Assembly (NCBI GenBank): GCA_947650365.1
Contig: OX393557.1
Coordinates: forward strand, 5,953,284 to 6,017,283
Origin: Chamaelirium japonicum
Lineage: Eukaryota > Streptophyta > Magnoliopsida > Liliales > Melanthiaceae
Direction: 5' to 3'
Length of the DNA stretch: 64,000 nt
The notes below the pieces were generated by a model. That model saw nothing but the letters and a program-made list of their open reading frames with translations. It was not told where the DNA came from and did no database searches. Position numbers and translations under genes: made by a program. This document shows, one piece after another, positions 24,430-36,600 of this stretch (the stretch's first letter is position 1; every line of letters begins with the position of its first letter).

Positions 24430-24870
24430 AAGAAAGTCAAGGTGACAGGGCTAAAAAAAAACACTACAAAGGGGGGCCACAGCCCCTTGAAAGCACATAA
24501 CCCCATAGGGGACTGACACATGGACCCCGCGCCTAAGTGGAACCTACAGTTCTTGTGCAGCCCCAACAGGAAGGGGGCCACAACCCTTGGTACAAAAAAA
24601 AAAGGGGGGGGGGGGGGGGGGGGGGGGGGGGGAACCGGAGAGAGAGCTACAGCCCCCTCTCTCTTGTGCAAAACCACTGCCCCCCAAAGGGGGCCCAATC
24701 TCCTTTAAAAATCCACAAACCCACGGGGGCTGCCATCTTCGACCCTTGGTACACAAAAGGAAAACCAGAGAGAGAGCTGCAGTCCCCCTCTCTCCTGTGC
24801 AAAACCGTAGCCCCCAAAGGGGACCCGCTCCCCTTCAAAAGTCCACAGTCCCCACAGGGGCTGCCATCTT
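24430..24870. repeat. Diverged ~130-bp direct repeats
   Basis: A block is repeated about three times, built on AGAGAGAGCTGCAGTCCCCC, CTCTCTCCTGTGCAAAACC, CCCAAAGGGG and GGGGCTGCCATCTTC. The units are diverged and differ in length. Confidence 0.7.
24594..24632. repeat. A10-G29 homopolymer run
   Basis: Ten A followed by 29 consecutive G. It is a potential G-quadruplex former and a classic site of replication slippage and of sequencing or assembly error, so the exact length should not be trusted. Confidence 0.9.
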
Positions 24871-24879
24871 CAACCCGCA

Positions 24880-25080
24880 CCCAGCCCGGCCATCTCCCGT
24901 CGCTCTTGTGCCGCTCGCGCCAGGCCTGGCCACTGCCCGCAGCTCTTGCCTCGCTCGCGCCAGGCCCAACCACCGCTCCTGCGCACTCGAGCCAAGCCCG
25001 GCCATCGCCCACCGCTCTTGCGCCGCTTGTGCTAGGCCCGACCACCGCCCATCGCTGCTGCACCGGCCTGCACCACACAC
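24880..25080. repeat. ~55-bp GC-rich direct repeats
   Basis: Three to four diverged copies of a unit containing GGCCATCGCCC, GCTCTTGCGCCGCTCG and CGCCAGGCCC. They lie in the 3' region of the outer element and code for nothing recognisable. Confidence 0.65.
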
Positions 25081-25759
25081 ACCCCGGCCATCTGTGCCCG
25101 TGCCCTGGTCGCCACCTGCGCGTCACACTCCTCGCCCCTCATTTGCCGTGTCACCGCCGCTGCTGCTGTTCTCCCAAGCCCAACACACGCAGAGCTGGAA
25201 AAGAAAAAAAAAAAAAAGGGTGATAGAAACGAGAGAAAAAAGAAAAAAAAAAGAAACAGAAAAAGAAAAAGAAAGAAAGAAGGAATAAGACGAAGGAGCC
25301 GCCTTACCTGGCCTTCAATGTCTCCGCCTCGTCCTTGCACCAAGCGGTCGTCACCACTCTCGGCTTCATCTTGTCCTCTCGTCGTGCCGTTGTCATCACG
25401 CTCCTGCACCAAAAAAGACTTGATCCGTCAAGGCACACAGTGGCCGTCCTCGTGCTCCCGTCAATACCGCTTTGCCTTCGGACTCCGTACAATGACCGCC
25501 TTTGATGCATCCGCCATCTTCAAGGAAGGAAGTCCGCAACTAGGAAGACGGAGCAAGTCGTGTGTAACCCTAAGCAGCCCCTCCTACTGACGGTCTCCAA
25601 GCTTCAATCCTCTGCAAGAACCGATGCCGGATGAGAGCAGCAGAGGGGTAGGGGTCTTTAAATAAGCCTCAACCCCATCCAGAAAAGGAATCAAGGACAA
25701 GCGCTGTGTGTTTCCTACATAAATGAGGGTTACACGTTTCTCACAGGTATACTCGTCCT

Positions 25760-25770
25760 TGAGGGGGCAT
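25760..25770 (+). promoter_or_regulatory. Polypurine tract of the outer Gypsy element
   Basis: TGAGGGGGCAT lies directly before the inferred start of the right LTR (TTCTAGACACC). A short G-rich purine tract there primes plus-strand synthesis in LTR elements. Confidence 0.6.
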
Positions 25771-27652
25771 TTCTAGACACCAAAAATTTGATCAGACCTG
25801 AGCCCGGCCCATATACGCTGACCCGGAGACAAACCCGACACGAACCCGGGCCCACCAGACCCGACCCGAGCCAAAGAAGAGGTAGGGTGGGCCCATCCTC
25901 AAGTAGGGCCCACCCGACCCCCCTTTTGGAAAATCATGCCCCCTACCCGCGGGTAGGGAGTGGTCGGCCAAAAAAGAAGAGAAATAAAAGAAAGAAAGAA
26001 AAGGAAGAAAAAAGAAATAAAACCGTCGTGCGCGGGGGGAGGTTGCGTAGACGTCTACACAAGCGTGGATCTACGTCGATCCCTTGATCCGACAGACAAG
26101 AAACGAAACCGGGTTGCCATCGATTTAATGTACAAGATTCAAATAAAGAAGGTTTATTCCCCTATAAATGAGGGAATAAATCTTGGGTAGTTATGGGAGA
26201 GATAATCAAGGGATTTAAATAAACCTTCCTATATCTCTCCCCACGCCCCTTCACGTATAAATAGAGGGGGAGGGGGAAGGCTTAAGAGGTCAAAGCCAGA
26301 GACAAAGAAACTCTGCAAAGGAGGAGACATGCCTTTAACGACCCAAGGCTTTACGAGGCTCGAGCAAGCCTATCCCTTTGGGACCGGCTCAGTCCATTGA
26401 AAGTCCTTATCAACGTAAAGACCCTTGTACAAGAAGATCAACTCTTCGACTCCATACATGAAGGAGAAAGCTCAGAGAAGAAGATTCCTTCAACTCCGAA
26501 GACGCCATAAACAAATGCCGAAGAAGAAGATCGAAGCAGCATCACCCCGTCGTCTTCATCAAGCCTTCGACTCCGATCAAGCCCAAAAGCCCGGAGAAGA
26601 AGATCAAAGCGGCACCACCCCGTTGTCTTCATCAAGCCTTCGACTCCAATCAAGCCCAAAAGCCCGGAGAAAAAGATCAAAGCGGCTCCACCCCGTCGTC
26701 TTCATCAAGCCTTAGACTCCGATCAAGCCCAAAAGCTTGAAGAAGAAGAATGAAGTGGCACCACCTTATCGTCTTTAACAATATCTGCTCCAGTCACAAA
26801 ATAAAAGGCTTGGAGAAGGACATCCGAAACGGCGCTACACCCGTCGTCTTCAAAATGAAGCCTTTGACTCCGATCATGCTAAAGAAACCTGGAGAAGAAG
26901 AGAAATCAAGCCGACGCCACAACCATCGAGGAAGCCAGAAGAAGAAAGAAGCCTTGGAGACGTCGTCATCGCCGTTCAAGGAGAAGATCAAGCCAATACC
27001 AAAGCCAAATCAAAGCCAGAAAGCCGAAGCAAAGCACTGATAATGCTCGTGCTAAAGCAACGCAAGTGCCAAAGCCAAGTAACTACGACGGTCATGAGCA
27101 AAGCACCGCACGTTCTAGCCGGTACGACGCAAAGTCCAGAAGAACTAAAGCATCACAAGCCTCTACCCGTCTACGTTCAAGCACAAGCATCAAAGCAAAG
27201 CAAAAGCCAGAGCCACGCCAAAGCAAAGTCAAAGTTGAAAGTTAAAGCCAAAGCCAAAGCCAAAACACGATCGACGTCACGAACCGACGATCAAGGACGC
27301 CGAGATCTAGCCAGAGCCAAGGAAGACATGAAGACCGAGGAGCGAAGCCAAAAACCCCTTAGTCGAGAAAACACGAAGCACGGAAGGGACAAAAGAAACG
27401 GTGATAAATCCTTAGCCTCTCAAGAAACCCTCGTCCTGTAAAGATCTCTGTCCTAGGCAACCCCTTCAAGGCTCTCGCACGAAGTAACGTAGAGACACGG
27501 GTCAAAGGGACCCTCTAGAGGATCTCTCCTATAATCTCTTGATCAAATCTTCGCCGCACCCGGCTCACCATCCCCGAGTCCCTAGGTCCTGGCCTTTGTA
27601 ATATCTGTGTATTTGAAATAAAGACAACCCGAATATTTTTTCCACACATACA
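25771..27652 (+). repeat. Right LTR of the outer Gypsy element
   Basis: About 1.88 kb. It begins near TTCTAGACACCAAAAATTTG, a wording common at Tat-type LTR starts, so the exact first base is uncertain, and it ends CACATACA at 27652. A TATA box CGTATAAATAGAGG lies near 26254. Three 73-bp units (GCCTTCGACTCC at 26563 and 26636, a variant at 26709) and an AGCCAAAGC-rich simple region near 27000-27270 match the left LTR. Satellite resumes immediately after it. Confidence 0.82.
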
Positions 27653-30600
27653 AGTGCCATAGCTAAATAGGGTCCCAATATCGTGGGATCTTTATTCATA
27701 TAGTAAATTTCAAGAGTTGGGGCCTACTCTAGTTGACAAGGTCGACTATATTGTAGGGGGCTACATCTATGTGTTAAAGAGGTGACTTTAATACCCATAT
27801 CTGTGTGGCTAAAATATAAAGAGTCACACTGCTAGGAGGGGTCCCATAATTGTATAATTCTTTTTCATGTAGTAGATTTCAAGAGGAGTCTAAGTGGGGC
27901 CTATTCCAGTTGACAAGGTCGACTAGTTATAGGGGTTATATCTATATGCAAAAGGGGTAATGTTAGCAATCACATCTGTGTGCCCAAAATATAAAGAGTC
28001 TCATAGTTAGGAGGGATTTTACTATTGTTGGATCCTTAGTCCTATAGAAGTTATAAGAGGAGTTCAAGTGGGTGGGTGTACTCTAGTTAACAAGGTCGAC
28101 TATATTATAGGGGGTATATCTATATGTCAAAGCTGTAACTTTAACACTCGTATCTCTTTGGCCAAAATATAAAGAGTCCTATAGCTAGGACTTGTCCCAT
28201 TATTGTGGGATTTTTATTCATATAGTAGATTACGAGAAGAGTCCAAGTGGGGCCCACTCTAGTTGACAAGGTCAACTATATTAAAAAGGGGTACTTTAAC
28301 ACCCGTATTTGTGTCAAATAGATGACTTTAACACTCATATTTTTGTGACCAAATATAGAGAGTCCTATAACTAGGAGGGGTGCCACTATTATGGTATCCT
28401 TATTCATGTACTAAATTATAAGAGGAGTTCAAGTGGGGTCCACTTCAGTTGACAAGATCGACTAAATTATATAGAGGTACACCTATGTGTTAAAGGGGTG
28501 AATTTAACACTAATATCTATGTGGACAAAATATAAAGAGTCCTATAGCTATGAGGGGTCCCACTATTGTAGAATCCTTATTCATGAAGTAGATTACGAGA
28601 GAAGTCCAAGTAAGCCCACTCCAATTGACAAAATCGTCTATATTATAGGGGGTACATCTATATATCAAAGGGGTGCATGACTTTAACACTCACATCTGTA
28701 TGGCTAAAACATAAAGACTCCAATAGCTTGGTTTGGTCCCATTATTATAGGATCCTTATCCATATTGTAGATTACGAGAGGAGTCCAAATGGATTTTACT
28801 CTAGTTGACAAGGTGCATCATTATCGATGGGTATATCGAATGTTCAAAAAAAAAGTGGGGTACATCTATGTATCAAATGGATGACATTAACACCCGCATC
28901 TTTGTAGCCAAAATATAGAGTATTATAACTAGCAAGGGTCCCGCTATTGTGGGATCCTTATTCATGTTGTAGATTAAGAGAGCGGTCTAAGTAGGTCCTA
29001 TACCAGTTAACAAGGTAGACTACATTATAGGGGGTACATCAATGTATCAAAGGGGTGACTTTAATACCCGCATCTATATGACCAAAATATAAAGTGTCCT
29101 ATAGCTAGGTGGGGTCCCACTATAATGGGATCTTTATTCATATTATAGATTACGAGAAGTCTCGAAGTAGGGCCCACTCTAGTTGACAAGGTCGACTATA
29201 TTATAGGGGGGTACATCTATTTGTCAAAGGGGTGACTTTAAGACCTGTATCTGTATAAAAAAAATATATAAAGTGTTCAATAGCTAGGAGGGGTCCCACT
29301 ATTATGATATCCTTTTTTACGTAGTTCATTACAAGAGGAGTCCAAGTGGGGCTCAGCCTAGTTGACAAGGTCGAATATACTATATGGGTACATCTATATA
29401 TCAAAGGGGTCACTTTAATACTCGCATCGGTATGGACAAAATATAAAGAGTCCCATAGCTAGGAGGGGTCCTAATATTATAGGATCCTTATTCATATAGT
29501 AGATTATGAGAGGAGTCCAAGTAGGGTATCTCTAGTAGACAAGGTCGACTATATTATAGGCGGGTACTTCTATGGGTCAAATGGGTGAAGTTAACACTAG
29601 CATATGTATGGCCAAAATTTAAAGAGTTCCTTATCTACGAGGGGTCCTACTATTATTGGATCTTTATTTATGTAGTAGATTATGAGAGGAGTCCAATTAG
29701 GGTCCACTCCAGTTGATAAGGTCAAAAACATTATAAGGGGTACATTTATGTATTAAATGGGTGAATTTAACACATACTTATGTATGGACAAAATATAAAG
29801 ACTCACATAGCTAAGAAGGGTCCCACTATTGTGGGATCATTAATCATATAGTAAATTTTGAGAGGAGTCCAAGTGGGACTCACTTTAGTTGTCAAGGTCG
29901 ACTATATTATAGGGGATATATCTATATGTCAAAAGCGTGACATTAACACCTGTATCTGTATAGCCAAAATATAAAAATTCCCTTAGCTAGAAGGGGTCTT
30001 ATTATTGTGGGATCCTTATTCATATAGTATTTTACGAGAAAAGTCCGAAAGGGGCCCACTCTAGTTGACAAGGTCGACTATATTATAGTGGGTATATCTA
30101 TGTGTCAAAGAGATAACTTTAACACCTATATCTGTATGGCTAAAATATAAAGTTTCATAACTATGAGGGGTCCCACTATTTTTGGATCCTTATTCATATA
30201 GCAGATTACGAGATGAGTCCAAGAGAGGCCCACTCATATTGACAAGGTCGACTTTATTATAGGGGGTACATCTATGTATCATAGGAGTGACGATAATACT
30301 CATATCTGTGTAGCCAAAATATAAAGAGTCTCGTAGCTAGGAGGGGTCTCACTATTGCAGAATCCTTATTAATAATATAGATTATGATTGAAGTCCACAT
30401 AGGGGCTACTCTATTTGACAAGGGTGGCTATATTATAAAGGGTATATTTTTTTGTTAAAGGGGTGACTTTAATACCCGTATCTATATGGTCAAAATATAA
30501 AGACACCCATAGATAGGAGAGGTGACACTATTGTGGGATCTTTATTCATGTAATAGATTATAAGAGGAGTACAAAATGGGGCCCACTCTAGTTGACAAGG

Positions 30601-33600
30601 TTGACTATATTTTGGAAGAATAAAACTATTTGTCAAACGGGATAATATTAATACCCGCATCAGTGTGGCCAAAATATAAAGAGTCTTATAGGTGGTAGAG
30701 GTCCCACTATTTTGGGATCCTTATTAATATAACATATTACAAGAGGAGTCCAAGGTAGGTCCACTCAAGTCGATAAGGTCGACTATATTATAAAGTGTAT
30801 ATCTATGTGTCTATGTAGTGACTTTAACTCCCGTATTTGTATGGCTAAAATGTAAAGAGTCTCATAACTAATATGAATCCTACTATTGTGGGATCTTTAA
30901 TTATATAGTAGATTATGAGAGGAGTCCAAGTAGGTCCTAATCCAGTTGACTAGGTCGATTAAATTATAGGTGGGTACATCTATGTGTCAAAAGGGTAACT
31001 TTAACACCCACATCTGTGTGGCCAAAATATAAAGAGTCTCGTAGTTAGGTAGGGTCCCACTATTATATGATCCTTATTCATATATATATGAGAGGAGTCC
31101 AAATGGGGCCAGCTCTAGTTAACAAGGTTGACTATATTATAGGGGGGTACATCTATGTATCAAAAGGGTGACCTTAACACCTGCTATGTATGGCTAAAAT
31201 ATAAAGAGTACCATAGCTATGAGGGGTCCTACTATAGTGGGATCCTGATTCTTGTAATAGTATTTGTATTTGTGTGACCAAAATATTAAGGGTGTCATTG
31301 CAAGGAGAGGACCTACTATTATGGGATCCGTATTCATAGAATATATTACGAGAATAGTCCATGTGGAGCCTATTCCAATTGAGAATGTAAACTGTATTAT
31401 AGAGGGGTTACATCTATGTGTCAAAGAGGTGCCTTTAACAAAGTTGACTCATTATAGAGAGGTCCATCGAATATTTAAAAAAAGAAAAAAAGATATGGGT
31501 AAATCTATATGTGAAAGGGGTGACTTTAACACCCACATCTGTATAGCCAAACTATAAAGAGTCATAGCTAGGAAGGGTCCCATTATTGTAGGATCCTTAT
31601 TTATGGAGTAGATTACAACAGGAGTTCAAGTGGGGCCCAATTCAGTTAACAAGGTTAACAACATTATAGGGGGGTACATCATGTGTCTAAGGGTGACTTT
31701 AACGCCGGTATTTATGTGGCCAAAATATAAAAAGTCTTATAGATAGGAGGGTTCCAATTATTTTAGGATCCTTATTAATTTAGTAGACTACGAGAGGTAT
31801 CAGAGTGAGACCCACTCTAGTTGACAAGATAGACTACATTATAGGGGGTGCATCTATATGTCAAACGGTTGATATTAACATTTGCGTCTATGCAGCCGAA
31901 ATATAAAGAGTCACATAGCAAGGAGAGGTCCCACTATTATAGGATCCTTAGTCATGTAATAGATTACAAGAGTGGTCTAAAAGGGGACCACTCAAGTTGA
32001 CAGGGTCGACTTCATTATAGGGAGTATATATATGTATCAAAGTTATGAATTTAATACCAGCATCTGTGTAGCCAAAATATAAAGAGTCTCATAGTTAGAA
32101 GGGTTTCTACTATTATAGGATCCTTATTCATATAGTAGATTACGAGAGGAGTCCAAGAGGGGCCCACTTAAGTTGACAAGATTGGCTTTATTATAAAGGG
32201 GTACATCTATATGTCAAAGGGGTAACTTTAACATACATATCTGTGTGGTAAAAATATAAAGTCCTATAGCAAGAAAGGGTCCTAATAGTGTGGAATCCTT
32301 ATTTTTGTTGTAGATTACGAGGGAAGTCCAAGTGGGGCTCACTCAAGTTGACAAAGTCGACTATATTTGGCCAAAATATAAAAACTTTTATCGCTAGGAT
32401 GTGTCCCATTGTTTTAGGATCCTTATTCATATAGTAGATTATAAGAGGAGTCGTATGAGTCGCACTATTATGGGATCCATATTCATATAGTAGATTATAA
32501 GAGGAGTCCAAGTGGGGCTCAGTCTAGTTGACAAGGTTGACTATTTTATAATGGGGTACACCTTTGTGTCAAAGGGGTGACTTTAATACCCGCAGAAGTA
32601 TAACAAAATATAAAGCATCCCATAGATAGGAGGGGTTCTATTATTGTGGGATCATTATTCAAGTAGAAGATTACGAGAGGAGTCCAAATGGGGCCTACTT
32701 AAGTTGATAAGGTCGACTACATTATAGGGGATATATCTATGTATCTAAGGGGTGACTTTAACACCCATATCTATATGGCCAAAGTATAAATTTTCTTATT
32801 ACTTGATGGGATCCTACTATTATAAGATCCTTAATCATGTAGTAGATTACGAGAGGAGTCCATGTGCGACCCACTTTAGATGACAATATTGACTTCAATA
32901 TTGGGGGGTACATCTATGTGTCAAAGGGGTAACTTTAACACCTATATCCGTGTGGCTAAAATATAAAAAATCTCATAGCTAGGAGAGGTTCTATTAATAA
33001 AGAATCATTATTAATGTTATAGATTACGAAAGAAGTCTAAGTAGGGCCCACTCCATTTGATAAGGTCAACTACAGTATATGGGGGTATATCTATTTGTCA
33101 AAGGGGTGACTTTAACGATAGTAGTCCAAGTAGGGCCCACTCCAGTTGGCACGGTCAACTATATTATATAGGGGGTACATCTTTGTGTCAATGGGGTGAC
33201 TTTAACACCTGCATATAGAGTCCCATAACAAAGAGTGTTGTCACTATTATGAGATCTTTATTTATGTAATAAATTATAAAAGAAGTCCAACTGGGGTCCA
33301 TTCTAGTTGACAAGATCGATTTTATTATGTGGGGTATAACTATGTGTCAAAGGAGTGACTTTAATACCCACATCTGTATGGCCAAAATATAAAGAGTCAC
33401 ATAGCTAGAAACGGTTCCACTATTGTAGAATCTTTTTTCATGAATTAGATTAGGAGACAAGTCTAATTGAGCCAACTACAATTGAGAAGGTCGTCTACAA
33501 TATAGGGGGTACATCTATATATCAAAGGGGTAACTTTAACACCCGCATCTGTATGGCCAAAATATAAAGATTTGTATAGCTTAGTTAGGTCCTACTAATA

Positions 33601-36600
33601 TGTAATCATTATCATATAGTAGATTATGAGAAAAGTCCAAGTGGGTTGCACTTCAGTTGATAAGGTGAACTCATAATAGATATGTAAATAAAATATTTAA
33701 AAAAAAGAGGGGAACATGTATATGTCAAAGGGGTGACTTTAACACTCGCATCTTTATGGCCAAAATATAAAGATTCTCATAACTAGATGGGGTTCCACTA
33801 TTGTTGGATCATTATATATATAGTAGATTATGAGAGGAGTCTATATGGGGCCCACTCTAGTTGACGAGGTCGACTACATTATAGGGGGTATATCTATGTG
33901 TCAAGTAGGTGACTTTTATACCCTTATTTGTATGGCAAAAATATAAAGTATCCCATAACTAGGAGGGGACTCACTATTATGAGATCCTTATTCATATAGT
34001 AGATTACGAGAAGACTCCAAGTGGGGCTCACTCAAATTGATAAGGTCGACTATGTTATAGGGTTGTACATGTATGTGTCAAAGGGGTGACTTTAACAACT
34101 GCATCTATATGGCAAAAATATAAAGAATCTAATAGGTAGGAGGGGTCTTATTATTGTTAGATCCTTATTTATTTGTTAGATTACGAGAGGAGTCCAAGTA
34201 AGGTCCACTATAGTTGACAAGGTTGACTACATTATAAATGGTACATCTATGTATCAAAGGGGTGACGTTAACAATAGCATCTGTGTTGCCAAAATATAAA
34301 GAGTACCTTAGCTACGTGGGGTCCCACTATTGTAGGATCCTTATTCATATAGTAGCTTATAAGAGGATTCCAAGTGGAGTCCACTCTAGTTGACAAGGTG
34401 GCTATATTATAAGGGGATACATCTATGTGTCAAATGGGTGACTTTAATACTCATTTCTGTGTAGAATAAATATAAAGACTCCTATAGTTTGGAGGGGTCC
34501 GACTGTTGTGGGATCGTTTTTTATGTAATTCGAGAAGAGTCTAAGTGGAACCCACTCTAGTTGACAAGATCAATATGATATATCTATGTGTCAAAAGGGG
34601 TGACATTAAAACCCGTATCTATGTGGCCAAAATGTAAAGTCCCTTAGATATGAGGGGTCCAACTATTGTGGGATCCTTATTTATGTGCTCCAATTGATAA
34701 GGTCGACTACTTTATATGGAGTACATCTTTATATAAAAGGGGTGACTTTAAGAGCCATATCTCATGGCTAGGTGGGGTCCCACTATTGTGGGATTCTTAT
34801 ATATAGTATATTACTAGAGGATTCCAAATGGGCCTACTCCTGTTGACAAGGTTGTTTAAATTATCGAGTGGTACATCTATGTGTCAAAGGGGTGACTTTA
34901 TCTCCTGCATCTGTGTGGTGAAAATATAAAGAGTCTTATTGCTAAGAGGGGTTCCATTATTGTGGGATCCTTATTCATACAGTAGATTAAGAGCGGAGTC
35001 CAAGTGGGACCACGTATGTTAACAATATTAACTTTATTATAAGTGTATATCTATATATCAAAGGAGTGACTTTAGCACCCGTATTTATGTGGCCAAAACA
35101 TAAAGAGTACCCTAGCTATGAGGGGTCCCACTATTATATCATCCTTATTCATATAGTAGATGATGAGAGGAGTCTAAAAGGGGCTCGCTTTAGTTGATAT
35201 GGTCGACTACATTAAAGGAGGGTATATCAATGTGTTAGAGGGGTGATTTCAATACCTGCATCTGTATGACTAAAATATAAAGTGCCTCATTACTAGGAGG
35301 GCTCCCACTATTATAGGATCCTTATTTATGCAGTAGATTACGAGAGGAGTCCATGTGGGGCCACTCTAGTTGATAAGGTCGACTTTATTATAGGGGGGTA
35401 CATCTATTTATCAAAGGGATGGCTTTGACACCTATATTCGTATAGCCAAAATATAAAGAGTATCATAGCTAGAAGTGGTCCCACTAATATAGAATCCTTA
35501 TTCATATTATAGATTATCTGAAAAGTCCAAATCAGGCTCACTCTAGTTGACAAGGTCGACTACATTATAGAGGGGTACATCTATTTATCAAATGGGTAGT
35601 TTTAACACCTATATTTATATGACCAAAATATAAAAACTCTCATAGCTAGAAGGTGTCCCACTATTATGGGATCGTTATTCATATAGTAGACTACGAGAGA
35701 AATATAAGTGGGGCCCATTTTCGTCGACAAGGTTGACTTCATTATAGAGGGGTACATCTATGTGTCGAAGGGGTAACTTTAATACCCATATATGTGTGGC
35801 TAAAATATAAAAAGCCTTATACGTAATACGAGTCCCACTATTATGAGATCCTTATTTATTTAGTAGATTACGAGAGGAGTTCAAGTAAGTCCCACTCCAG
35901 ATGAAATGGTCAACTAATTTATATAGGGGTACATCTCTATATCAAAAGGGTGACTTTAACACCCATATTTGTATGTCCAAATTATAAAGAGTATCATAGT
36001 TATGAGGGGTCCCACTATTGTGAAATCCTTATTCATATAATAGATTACAAAAGGAGTCCAAATGGGATCCACTGAAGTTAACAAGGTCGACTACATTATA
36101 GGAGGTCTATCTATGTATCAAATGGGTGACTTTAACACCTAGAGCTGTATGGCCAAAATAGAAATAGTCTCATACCTAGGAGGGGTACCACTATTATGGG
36201 ATCCTTATTCATATTGTAGAATACTAAATGAGTTGAAATAAGTCCAACTCCAGTTGACAAGGTCGACTATATTATTGGTGAATACATCAATATATCAAAG
36301 GGGTGACTTTAATACCTACAAATATATAGCTAAACTATAAAGAGTTCCATAGCTCAACGGGGTATCACTATTATGGGATCCTTATTCATATTGTAGATTA
36401 TAAGAGGAGTGCATGAGGGGCCTACTCTAGTTGACAAAGTTGATTACGAGGGTATATTTATATATCAAAAGGGTTACCTTAATACCTACTTATGTATGAC
36501 TAAAATATAAAGAGTCTCATCGATATAGAGGTCCCACTATTATGGAATTCTTATTCATGTAGTAGATTATGAGAGGTGTCTAAGTAGGGCCCACTCTTGT

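Larger units (their letters stand above)
23400..25770. other. Long non-coding 3' region of the outer Gypsy element
   Basis: No sense gene is visible between the end of integrase and the right LTR. On the minus strand near 23650-23810 one frame reads a Lys/Glu-rich heptad-like stretch (MQKLESRLEKARATEKIS), possibly a remnant of the antisense coiled-coil ORF known from Tat elements. The remainder holds GC-rich tandem repeats (24430-25080), a poly-A/poly-G run, a polypurine tract near 25200-25285 and a plain stretch to 25770. ORFs of 228 and 233 codons near 24537-25288 are low-complexity repeat products. Confidence 0.6.
6698..27652 (+). mobile_element. Ty3/Gypsy (Tat/Athila-type) LTR retrotransposon, decayed, with nested insertions
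   Basis: A fossil LTR element on the plus strand sits inside the satellite. Parts in order are a partial left LTR (6698-8060), primer-binding site (about 8067), gag, protease region, reverse transcriptase, RNase H, integrase, a long non-coding 3' region, a purine tract and the right LTR (about 25771-27652). The PR-RT-RH-INT order marks Ty3/Gypsy. The RT wording, long LTRs and long 3' region resemble the Tat/Athila branch. It is broken, with many breaks. The left and right LTRs differ at roughly a tenth of positions by eye, which suggests a few million years. Two LTR insertions lie inside it. Without them it would be about 13.3 kb. Confidence 0.88.

Noticed and set aside
24537-25288. 228- and 233-codon ORFs with a poly-Gly run
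   Set aside because: They cross the A10-G29 run and GC-rich direct repeats in the 3' region of the outer element; no domain, and the frame depends on an unreliable homopolymer.
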